Positions 22,301 to 34,300 of a DNA stretch of 64,000 bases are shown piece by piece. Numbering within the stretch: position 1 is the stretch's first letter; the number at the start of each line of letters is the position of its first letter. The DNA is from Anas platyrhynchos. Its lineage: Eukaryota; Chordata; Aves; Anseriformes; Anatidae. The notes below the pieces were generated by a model. It did not search any database. It saw only the letters and a program-made list of their open reading frames with translations, and was not told where the DNA came from. Position numbers and translations under genes: made by a program. The stretch covers positions 5,741,501 to 5,805,500 of the forward strand of contig NC_092616.1 of assembly GCF_047663525.1 (NCBI RefSeq), read 5' to 3'.

Positions 22301-25300
22301 AACACCCCGAAATGCCCCAAAACACCCCAAAAGCCCCCAGATGCCCCCAAAAGCCCTAATACCCACCAAAACCCCCCAAAATGCCCTAGAAAGCACCAAA
22401 ACACCCCAAAAAGCCTCAATAGCCCCAAAGCACCCCAAAAAGCCTCAATAGCTCCAAAAAACCCCAAAGGTCCCAAAAAGCCCCAATACCCACCAAAACT
22501 CCCCCAAATGCCCTAAAAAGCCCCAAAACACCCCCAAAAAAAAAACCAATAGCCCCAAAACACCCCCAAAAGCCCTAAAACACCCCAAAAAGCCCCAATA
22601 CCCACCAAAAACCCCCAAAATGCCCTAAAAAGCCCCGAAACACCCCAAAAAAAAAACAATAGCCCCAAAACACCCCCAAAAGCCCTAAAACACCCCAAAA
22701 AGCCCCAAGACCCACCAAAACGCCCCAAAACACCCCAAAAAGCCCCAAAATGGCCCCAAAACACCCCAAAAAACTTCAATAGCCCCAAAACACCCCAAAT
22801 GCCCCCAAAAGCCCCAAAACATCCTAAAAAGCCCCCAAAAGCCCCGAAACGCCCCCCAAAAAGCCCCCAACCCCCCCAAAACCGACCCAGCCCCCCCCAG
22901 AGTTGGTCCCCTCAGATTTTGGGGGGATTTTGGGGGGATTTTGGGGTGCCCTGACCCCCCTTTCCCCCCCCCCAGCTGGACGCGGAGGTTCAGGCCCTGC
23001 TGCGGCGCTACGAGGCCGACGGCGCCGCCCCCCCCCCGGCGCCCCCCCCGGACCCCCCCGAGCCCCGGCCGGAGGGCACCGAAGCCCCCCCGGGGGACAG
23101 CGAGGGGACAGACAGGAGGGGTGAGTTGGGGGGGGATTTTGGGGGGATTTGGGGGATTTTTGGGGGGGGTTTGGGGGTTTTTGGGGTGGTATGGGGCAAT
23201 TTGGGGGGATTTTAGGGGGGTTTTGGGGCAGTTTGGGGGGGCTTTGGGGTGGTTTGGGGGGCGTTGGGGGGATTTTGGGGGGGCTTGGGGGCAATTTGGG
23301 GGGGGGTTGGGGGTTTTTGGGGTGGTATGGGGGGGCTTTGGGGTGGTTTGGGGGGGCTTGGGGGCATTTTGGGGGGATTTTGGGGTGGTATGGGGCAATT
23401 TGGGGGATTTTGGGGGTCTTGAGGGGGATTTGGGGGGATTTTGGGGGGGTCTTGGGGTGGTTTGGGGGGGTTGGGGGTAGTTTGGGGGGGCTTTTGGGGG
23501 ATTTGGGCGAATTTTGGGGTGGTATGAGGCAATTTGGGGGGATTTTGGGGGGGTTGGGGGGTCTTGGAGTGGTTTGGGGGGCTTGGGGCAGTTTGGGGGG
23601 GCTTGGGGGAAATTTGGGGGGGCTTTGGGGTGGTTTTGGGGGTTCTTGGGGCAATTTGAGGGGGTTTTGGGACAGTTTGGGGGGGCTTTGGGGTGGTATG
23701 GGGGGGGCCTGGAGGGATTTTGGGGGGGTTGGGGGAGTCTTGGGGGGATATTGGGGGACTTTGGGGGGATTTTTGGGGGGTTTGGGGGGTCTTGGGGTGG
23801 TTTGGGGGGTCTTGAGGGGGATTTGGGGGGATTTTGGGGGGGTCTTGGGGTAATTTGGGGGGTTGGGGGTAGTTTGGGGGGCCTGGGGGGATTTTGGGGG
23901 ACTCTTGGGGGATTTGGGGGGTCTTGGGGCAATTTGGGGGGGGTGTTGGGGCTGTTTGGGGGGTCTTGAGGGGGATTTGGGGGGATTTTGGGGTGGTATG
24001 AGGCAATTTGGGAGGATTTTTGGGGTGGTTTGGGGGGTCTTGGGGGGGTATTGGGGAGCTTTGGGGGGTTTGGGGGCTATTTGGGGGGGTTTTGGGGTGG
24101 CTTGGGAGGCCTTGGGGGGATTTTGGGGGGGCTTGGGGGTGCTATGGGGCAATTTGGGGGGGGTTAGGGGGGTCTTGGGGTGGTTTGGGGGGGCTTTGGG
24201 GTGGTTTGGGGGGGCTTGGGGGCATTTTGGGGGGATTTTGGGGTGGTATGAGGCAATTTGGGGGGTTGGGGGGGATTTGGGGCGGTTTGGGGGGGCTTTG
24301 GGGTGGTCTGGGGGGCTTGGGGGGATTTTGGGGGGGCTTGGGGGATTTTTTGGGGGGGTTGGGGCTTTTTGGGGTGGTATGGGCCAATTTGGGGGGATTT
24401 GGGGAGGGTTTTGGGGTGGTTTGGGGGGCCTTGGGGGGATTTTGGGGGGGCTTGGGGGGGTTTTGGGGGGGTTGGGGGTTTTTGGGGGGCTTTGGGGTGG
24501 TATGGGGCAATTTGGGGGGATTTTGGGGGGGTTTGGGGGCAGTTTGGGGGGGCTTTGGGGTGGTTTGGGGGGCGTTGGGGGGATTTTGGGGGGGCTTGGG
24601 GGGTTTTGGGGGGGGTTGGAGGTTTTGGGGGGGGCTTTGGGGTGGTATGGGGCAATTTGGGGAGCTTGGGGGGGTTTGGGGGCAATTTGGGGGGGTTTTC
24701 GGGTGGTTTGGGGGGCTTTGGGGGGATTTTGGGGGGGCTTGGGGGTGCTATGGGGCAATTTGGGGGGGTTAGGGGGGTCTTGGGGTGGTTTGAGGGGGCT
24801 TGGGGGGGTTCTTGGGGCAATTTGGGGGAGTTTGGGGGGGCTTGGGGGATTGTGGGGGGGCTTTGGGGTGGTATGGGGCAATTTGGGGGGATTTTTGGGG
24901 GGGTTGGGGGGGTCTTCGGGCGGTTTGAGGGGGCTTGGGGGGGTTTTGGGGAGCTTTGGGGGGGTTTGGGGGCAATTTGGGGGGGGCTTTGGGGTGGTTT
25001 GGGGGGTCTTGAGGGGGATTCGGGGGGATTTTGGGGGGGTCTTGGGGTGGTTTGGGGGGGTCTTGGGGTAATTTGGGGGGTTGGGGGTAGTTTGGGGGGC
25101 CTGGGGGGATTTTGGGGGACTCTTGGGGGATTTGGGGGGACTCTTGGGGGATTTGGGGGGTCTTGGGGCAATTTGGGGGGGGTGTTGGGGCTGTTTGGGG
25201 GGTCTTGAGGGGGATTTGGGGGGATTTTGGGGTGGTATGAGGCAATTTGGGGGGATTTTTGGGGGGTTTGGGGGGTCTTGGGGAGCTTTGGGGGGGTTTG

Positions 25301-28300
25301 GGGGCAATTTGGGGGGGTTTTGGGGTGGTTTGGGGGACCTTGGGGGGATTTTGGGGGGGCTTGGGGGTGCTATGGGGCAATTTGGGGGGGGTTAGGGGGG
25401 GCTTGGGGTGGTTTGGGGGGGCTTGGGGGGGTTCTTGGGGCAATTTGGGGGAGTTTGGGGGGGCTTGGGGGGATTGTGGGGGGGCTTTGGGGTGGTATGG
25501 GGCAATTTGGGGGGATTTTGGGGGTCTTGGGGCAGTTTGGGGGGGCTTTGGGGTGGTTTGGGAGGTCTTGAGGGGGATTCAGGGGGATTTTGGGGGGTCT
25601 TGGGGTGATTTGGAGGATTTTGGGGGGCTGTTGGGGCTGTTTGGGGGGGCTTGGGGGGATTTTGGGGGGTCTTTGGGGTGGTATGGGGCAATTTGGGGGG
25701 ATTTTGGGGGTTGGGGGGTCTTGGGGTGGTTTGAGGGGGCTTGGGGGGGTCTTGGGGAGCTTTGGGGGGGTTTTGGGGCAATTTGGGGGGGCTTTGGGGT
25801 GGTTTGGGGGGTCTTGAGGAGGATTCGGGGGGATTTTGGGGGGGGTCTTGGGGCAATTTGGGGGGATTTGGGGTGGTTTGGGGGGGTTGGGGGTAGTTTG
25901 GGGGGGCTCTTGGGGGATTTGGGGAGGGTTGGGGGCAATTTGGGGGGATTTTGGGGGGACTTGGGGGTGCTTTGGGGCAGTTTGGGGGGCCGTAAGATGA
26001 ATTTGGGGCATTTTGGGGTCACTTCAGTGCCCGGGGGGGACATTTGGGGGTCGGGGGGGGCTCTGAGGGGGGTCTTGGGGTGGTTTGGGGGGATTTGGGG
26101 GGGGATTAATGGGGATTTGGGGGGGCTCAGTGGGATTTGGGGGGGTCAATGGGTTTTTGGGGGGCTCTGAGGGGGTCTTGGGGGGGTTTTGGGAGGGATT
26201 TGGGGGGATTTGGGGGGGGTCAATGGGATTTGGGGGGGGTTAATGGGGATTTGGGGGGACTCAGAGGGATTTTGGGGGGCTTAATGGGGGTTTGGGGGGC
26301 TCAGTGGGATTTGGGGGGGTCAATGGGTTTTTGGGGGGCTTAATGGGGTTTTGGGGGGACTCAGAGGGATTTGGGGGGGCTCAGTGGGATTTGGGGGGGC
26401 TCAGTGGGTTTTGGGGGGGCTTAATGGGGTTTTGGGGGGTCAGTGGGATTTGGGGGGGCTTAATGGGGTTTTGGGGGGGTTAATGGGATTTGGGGGGCTT
26501 AATGGGGTTTTGGGGGGGTCAATGGGTTTTGGGGGGCTTAATGGGGTTTTGGAGGGGCTCAGTGGGATTTGGGGGGGTCAATGGGATTTGGGGGGGTCAA
26601 TGGGATTTGGGGGGGTTAATGGGTTTTTGGGGGGCTTAATAGGGTTTTGGGGGGGTCTGTGGGATTTGGGGGGCTTAATGGGGTTTTTGGGGGGGCTTAA
26701 TGGGATTTGGGGGGGTCAATGGGTTTTTGGGGGGCTTAATGGGGTTTTGGGGGGCTTAATGGGATTTGGGGGGGTCAATGGGTTTTTGGGGGGCTTAATG
26801 GGTTTTGGGGGGGTCAATGGGATTTGGGGGGGTTTAATGGGGTTTGGGGGGGCTTAATGGGGTTTTGGGGGGGTCAATGGGTTTTTGGGGGGCTTAATGG
26901 GGGTCTGGGGGGTGTCAATGGGTTTTGGGGGGGGTCAATGGGTTTTGGGGGGGCTTAATGGGTTTTGGGGGGCGTCAATGGGATTTGGGGGGGCTCAGTG
27001 GGTTTTGGGGGGCTCAGTGGGATTTGAGGGGGTTTAATGGGGTTTGGGGGGGCTCAGTGGGATTTGGGGGGGTCATTAGGGTGCTAATAGGTTTCGGGGG
27101 GCCACCCCTTTACGCCCCCCCCCACATTTCCCCCCTTTCGCAGAGCCTTGGGGCGCCCCCTCCGCCCCCCCCCCTCCCCCTCCGGCCCCTCCTCCTCCCC
27201 CTCCTCCCCCCTCCAGCCTTTCGGGGGGGGTCGGGGGGTCCTCCTCGGGGGGTGGGGGGGGCGCCCCCAAATTGGGGGGGCCGGCGGCCGCCTTCGTGGC
27301 GGCGCTGAGCCGCAGCGGCCCCGAGGAGGGGGAGCTGCGCCTGCGCCCCCGCCTCGCCTTCGCCCCCGCCGCCGTCGCCCGCCTGGTGGAGGGGCTGGCG
27401 GGGGCCCACCGAAGGACCCAGGAGCTGGGGGCGCGCCTGGCGGCCAGGGGTGAGCCCCGGGGGGGGATTTGGGGGGGTCCCGGGGGGATTTGGGGGGTTT
27501 TGGGGGGGATTTGGGGGGAGTTGGGGGGGATATGGGGGGCTTTAGGGGGGATTGGGGGGATATGGGGGGGTTTGGGGGGGATTCAGGGTGGTCCCAGGAG
27601 GGAATCAGGGGATTTGGGGGCTCTGGGGGGGCTGCTCAGGATTTGGGGGGGTCCTGGGGGGGTTTGGGGGGTATTTGGGGTCATTTCGGGGCATTTTGGG
27701 GAAGGTTGGGGGGTCTTAGGGGGGGTTTAGGGGGTCTTAGGGGGGGTTGAGGGGGGTTTAGGGGGGATTCAGGGTGGTCCCAGGAGGGAATCAGGGGATT
27801 TGGGGGCTCTTGGGGGGCTGCTCAGGATTTGGGGGGGTCCCTGGGGGGGTTTAGGGGGTCCCTGAGGGGGTTTGGGGGGGATTTGGGGGGATTTTAGGGG
27901 GTCCTGGGGGGGTTTTGGGGGATGTGGAGGGGCTGGCGGGGGCCCACCGAAGGACCCAGGAGTTGGGGGCGCGCCTGGCGGCCAGGGGTGAGCCCGGGGG
28001 GGGGTCCTGGGGGGGTCCCGAGGGGATTTGGGGGAGTTTCGGGGGATTTGGGGGGATTTTGGGACATTTCGGGGAAGGTTGGGGGATCCTAGAGGGGGTT
28101 TGGGGGGGATTCAGGGTGGTCCCAGGAGGGAATCAGGGGATTTGAGGGCTCTGGGGGGGCTGCTCAGGATTTGGGGGGGGTCCTGGGGGGGTTTGGGGGG
28201 GATTTGGGGTCATTTCGGGGCATTTTGGGGAAGGTTGGGGGGTCCTAGGGGGGGTTTAGGGGGTCCTAGGGGGAGTTGGGGGGGTTTAGGGGGGATTCGG

Positions 28301-31300
28301 GGTGGTCCTAGGAGGGAATCAGGGGATTTGGGGGCTCTTGGGGGGGGCTGCTCAGGATTTGGGGGGTCCTTCAGGGGGTCCTGAGGGGGTTTGGGGGGGT
28401 CCTGGGGGGATTTAGGGGGTCCCTGAGGGGGTTTCAGGGGGATTTTGGGGGGTTTTGGGGGATTTGGAGGGGCTGGCGGGGGCCTACCGAAGGACCCAGG
28501 AGCTGGGGGCGCGCCTGGCGGCCAGGGGTGAGCCTGGGGGGGGGATTTGGGGGGGTCCTGGGGGGATTTGGGGTCATTTCGGGGCATTTCGGGGAAGGTT
28601 GGGGGGACCTAGGGGGGGTTTAGGGGGTCTTAGGGGGAGTTAAGGGGGGTTTAGGGGGGATTCAGGGTGGTCCCAGGAGGGAATCAGGGGATTTGGGGGC
28701 TCTGGGGGGGCTGCTCAGGATTTGGGGGGGTCCCTGGGGGGGGTTGGGGGAGATTTGGGGTCATTTTGGGGCATTTTGGGGAAGGTTGGGGGGTCTTAGG
28801 GGGAGTTGGGGGGGGCTTTGGGGGGGTTTAGGGGGGTTTGGGGGGGATTCGGGGTGGTCCCAGGAGGGAATCAGGGGATTTGGGGGCTCTGGGGGGGTCA
28901 GTTAGGAATTGGGGGGGTCCTGTGGGGGTTTGGGGGGGATTTGGGGGAGTTTAGGGGGATTTTGGGGAAGGTTGGAGGGTCCTAGGGGGGGTTTAGGGGG
29001 TCTTAGGGGGACTTGAGGGGGGTTTAGGGGGGATTCAGGGTGGTCTCAGGAGAGAATCAGGGGATTTGGGGGCTCTGGGGGGGCTGGTCAGGATCTGGGG
29101 GGGGTCCTGGGGGGTTTTAGGGGGTCTCTGAGGGGGTTTGGGGGCATTTTGGGGGAGTTTAGGGGGATTTGGGGGAAGGTTGGGGGGTCCTAGGGGGGGT
29201 TTAGGGGGTCCTAGGGGGAGTTGGGGGGATTCAGGGTGGTCCCAGGAGGGAATCAGGGGATTTGGGGGCTCTGGGGGGGCTGCTCAGGGTTTGGGGGGGG
29301 TCCCTAGGAAGAGTTTTGGTGTCTCTGAGGGGGTTTCAGGGGGATTTGGGGGAGTTTGGGGGATTTCAGGGGGTCCTGGGGGGGATTTGGGGGTTCTGGG
29401 GGGGTCAGTTAGGATTTAGGGGGCTCCCTGGGTGGGGGTTAGGGGGGATTTGAGGGGTCCTGGGGAGGATTTGGGGGAGTTTGGGGGCTCCTAGGAGGGA
29501 ATTGGGGGATTTGGGGTCCCTGGGGGGGGCTTTAAGGGGGATTTGGGGGCATTTTGGGGAGATTTGGGGGAGTTTGGGGGGTCCTGGGGGCGGATTCGGG
29601 GTGGTCCTAGGAGGGAATCAGGGGATTTGGGGGGGCTGCTGGGGAAGTCCTGCAGGGATTTGGGGGATTTGGGGGGGTCCGTTAGGATTTGGGAGGTCCC
29701 TTAGGATTTGGGGGGGTCAGTTAGGATTTGGGGGTGTCCCCTGGGGGTTTTTGGGGTGATTTGGGGGGGATTTGGGGTCCCCCAACGGTGCCGTCCCGCA
29801 GCGGAGCTGGGGGAGCCGGGCCGGGCGCTGCTGCGGGAGCTGCTCCGGGAGCACCGGCGCCTGCAGGACCTGGTGCTGCAGCTGCAGGAGAAGCACCACC
29901 GCGTCTCACTGGAGGTACTGGGCAAACTGGGAGGCACTGGGGGGGCACTGGGAGCAACTGGGAGACACTGGGGGGGCACTGGGAGGCACTGGGAGCAGGT
30001 TACAAGGTGCTAGGAACAGCTTGGAGGGAGCTGGAGGGTGCTGGGAGGGGACTGGGAGCAACTGGAGGGCACTGGGAACAGCTGGGAGGGGACTGGGAAA
30101 CACTGGGGGGGCACTGGGAGCAACTGGGGGGGCACTGGGAGGCGCTAGGAGCAGGTTACGAGGCGCTAGGAACAGCTGGGAGGGAACTGGGGGGCACTGG
30201 GAGGGGACTGGGAGGCACTGGGAGGGAGTTAGGAGACACTGGGAGGGGACTGGGAGGCACTGTGAGTCTCTGGTGAGCACTGGGAGGGAGTTGGGAGACA
30301 CTGGGAGCAACTGGGGGGGCACTGGGAGGCACTGGGAGCAGGTTACGAGGCGCTAGGAACAGCTGGGAGGGAGCTGGGGGGCACTGGGGGGGAACTGGGG
30401 GGCACTGGGAGCAACTGGGGGGGACTGGGATGCCGACGAGTCCCAACGGGATAACGTCACCGGCGTCCCAGTGGGGTGACGTCATCTGCCAATGGGGTGA
30501 CATCATTGGTGTCACCATGGGATGACGTCATCAATCTCCCAATCGAATGACGTCATTTGTCAATGGGGTGACGTCATCAGTGTCCCCATGGGATGACGTC
30601 ATCAATGTCCCAATATGATGACGTCATCAGTGTCCCCACGGGATGACGTCATCTCCCAATGGGATGACGTCATCAACGTCCCCATGGGTTGACCCAACCG
30701 ATGTCCCCATGGGTTGACGTCACCTCCCAATGGGATGACGTCACCAATGTCCCAATGGGATGACGTCATCAGTCTCCCAATATGATGACGTCATCAATGT
30801 CCCAATATGATGACGTCACCAACGTCCCCACGGGATGCCATTGTGTCCCCATGGGTTGACCCAACCGACGTCACCATGGGTTGACGTCACCTCCCAATGG
30901 GTTGACGTCACCTGTGTCACGCGATGACGTCACCTCTGTCACACGATGACGTCACCTGTGTCACACGCTGACGTCACCGCCCCCCCCCAGCTGGCGGAGC
31001 TGCAGGACAAGGCGACGTCGGCCGAGACCAAGGTGCTGGAGATGGGCACCACGGTGGAGGGGCTGCAGTGGGACAGCGCCAAGCTCCGCAAGCGCGAGGG
31101 GCGGCTGGACCGGCACCTGGCCGAGGCGCTCGAGCAGGTGACACCCCCTCGGGGACCCCCCCACCTCGGGGACCCCCCCCTGTCCCTTTTGGGGTCACTT
31201 GGGTCTTGTGATGTCACTTGGGTCCCATGACGTCACTTGGGGTCGCTCTACGGCACTTGGGTCGCGTTGTGTTCCTTGAGGTCCTCCCATGTCAGTTGGG

Positions 31301-34300
31301 GTCACTGGGGTCTTGTGACGTCATTTGGGGTCCCTTGGGTCTTGTGATGTCACTTGAGGTCCCCCAGTGTCCCCCCATGTCCCTTGGGGTCACTTGGGTC
31401 TCATGACGTCACTTGGGGTCGCTCTACGGGACTTGGGTCGCGTCGTGTTCCTTGAGGTTCTCCCACATCCCTTGGGGTCACTGGGGTCTTGTGACGTCAT
31501 TTGGGGTCCCTTGGGACTTGTGATGTCACTTGAGGTCCCCCAGTGTCCCCCCCTGTCCCTTTTGGGGTCACTTGGGTCTTGTGATGTCTCTTGGGTCTCA
31601 TGACGTCACTTGGGGTCGCTCTACGGCACTTGGGTCGCGTCGTGTTCCTTGAGGTCCTCCCACATCCCTTGGGGTCACTGGGGTCATTTGGGGTCCCCTG
31701 GGTCATGTGATGTCACTTGAGGTCCCCCAGTGTCCCCCTGTGTCCCTTAGGGTCACTTGGGTCATGTGACGTCACTTGGGGTCACTTGGGTCCCACGATG
31801 TCACTTGGGGTCACTCTACGGGACTTGGGTCGCGTCGTGTTCCTTCAGGTTCCTCCATGTCCATTGGGGTCACTGGGGTCTTGTGATGTCACTTGAGGTC
31901 CCCCCCCATGTCCCTTGGGGTCACTTGGGTCTCATGACGTCATTTGGGGTCTTTTGGGTCTTCTGACGTCACTTGGGTCTCATGATGTCACTTGGGGTTG
32001 CTCTACGGGACTTGGGTCGTGTCGTGTTCCTTGAGGTCCTCCCACGTCCCTTGGGGTCATTGGGGTCTTGTGATGTCACTTGAGGTCCCCCCCCATGTCC
32101 CTTGGGGTCACTTGGGTCTCATGACGTCATTTGGGGTCACTTGGGTCTTGTGACGTCACTTGGGTTCCATGATGTCACTTGGGGTCACTCTTCATCACAT
32201 GGGTCACATCATGTTCCTTGAGGTCCTTCTATGTCCATTGGGGTCACTGGGGTCTCGTGACGTCATTTGGGGTCCCTTGGGTCTTGTGATGTCACTTGGG
32301 GTCCCCCCATGTCCCTTGGGGTCACTCGGGTGTCGTGACGTCACTTGGGTCTCATGATGTCACTTGGGGTCGCTCTACGGGACTTGGGTTGCGTCATGTT
32401 TCTTGAGGTCTTCCCATGTCCATTGGGGTCACTGGGGTCTTGTGACGTCACTTGGGGTCCCTTGGGTCATGTGACGTCACTTGAGGTCCCCCATTGTCCC
32501 TGTGTCCTTTGTGACGTCACTTGGGGTCACTTGGGTCCCATGATGTCACTTGGGGTCGCTCTACGGCACTTGGGTCGCGTCGTGTTCCTTGAGGTCCTCC
32601 CACGTCCCTTGGGGTCACTGGGGTCTTGTGACGTCACTTGGGTCTTGTGATGTCACTTGAGGTCCCCCAGTGTCCCCCCATGTCCCTTGGGGTCACTTGG
32701 GTCTCGTGATGTCACTTGGGTCCCATGACGTCACTTGGGGTCGCTCTACGGCACTTGGGTCTTGTCGTGTTCCTTGAGGTCCTCCCATGTCCCTTGGGGT
32801 CACTGTGGTCATTGGGGTCTTGTGATGTCACTTGAGGTCCCCCCCATGTCCCTTGGGGTCACTTGGGTCTTGTGATGTCATTTGGGGTCTTTTGGGTCTT
32901 GTGACGTCACTTGGGTCTCATGATGTCACTTGGGGTCGCTCTACGGCACTTGGGTCACATCATGTTCCTTGAGGTCCTCCCATGTCTCTTGGGGTCATTG
33001 GGGTCTTGTGACGTCATTTGGGGTCACTTGGGTCTTGTGATGTCACTTGGGGTCCCCCCATGTCCCGTGGGGTCACTTGGGTCTCGTGATGTCACTTGGG
33101 TCCCGTGACGTCACTTGGGGTCGCTCTACAGGACTTGGGTCGCATCGTGTTCCTTGAGGTTCTCCCACGTCCCTTGGGTTCACCGGGGTCTGGTGACGTC
33201 ATCTGGGTCTTGTGGTGTCACCTGGGGACCTCCCCTGTCCCTTTTGGGGTCACTTGGGTCTTGTGATGTCACTCGGGTCCCGTGACGTCACTTGGGGTCG
33301 CTCTACAGGACTTGGGTCGCGTCGTGTTTCTTGAGGTTCTCCCATGTCCCTTGGGGTCACTGTGGTCATTGGGGTCTTGTGACGTCACTTGAGGTCCCCC
33401 CCATGTCCCTTGGGGTCACTGGGGTCTCATGACATCATTTGGGGTCACTTGGGTCCTCTGATGTCACTTGGGTCCCATGACGTCACTTGGGGTCGCTCTA
33501 TGGGACTTGGGTCACATCATGTTCCTTGAGGTCCTCCCATGTCATTTGGGGTCATTTGAGGGTCTTGTGACATCATTTGGGGTCCCTTGGGTCTTGTGAC
33601 ATCACTTGGGGTCCCCCAATGTCCCCCTGGTGTCCCCAACGTCCCCTTGTCCCCCCCCAGCTCACCTCGGGCTCCTACGGCTCCGGCAGCTCCGGGGGCT
33701 TCCAGGGGGGACAGATCACGCTCAGCATGCAGAAGGTGAGGGGGGGACGGGGAATTTGGGGGGTTTTGGGGGGATTTGGGGGGATCTTGAGGGGGTTGGG
33801 GGGACCCTGGGGGGTTTTGGGGGTTTTTGGGGGGATCTTGAGGGGGTTTGGGGGGACCCTGAGGGGCTCTTGGGGGTTTTGGGGGGATCTTGGTTGGGTT
33901 TTGGGGGGATCTTGAGGGGGTTTGGGGGACCCTGAGGGGCTCCTGAAGGGTTTTGGGGGGATCTTGGTTGGGTTTTGGGGGGATCTTGAGGGGTTTTGGG
34001 GGGACCCTGAGGGACTCTTGGAGGGTTTGGGGTAGATTTGGGGGGCCCTGAGGACCTCTTGGGGTACCTTGGAGAGGTTTGGGGCTATCTCAAGGAGGTT
34101 TGGGGGACCTTGGGCCGGGTTTGGGGCCCTTTAGGGGTGGGGTTGTCGTGTTTGGGGGTGACCCCTTGGTTTTGGGGGTGACCCCTTGGTTTTGGGGGTG
34201 ACCCCTTGGTTTTGGGGTGTCCCCCCCCAAAGTTTGAGATGCTGAACGCGGAGCTGGAGGGGAACCAGGAGCTGGCCAACAGCCGCATGGCCGAGCTGGA

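Noticed and set aside
22824-25307. 827-codon - strand proline-rich frame ([13 protein letters not shown]), extensin-like
   Set aside because: It spans RNF40 exon 3 in antisense and both flanking arrays; pure repeat artefact.
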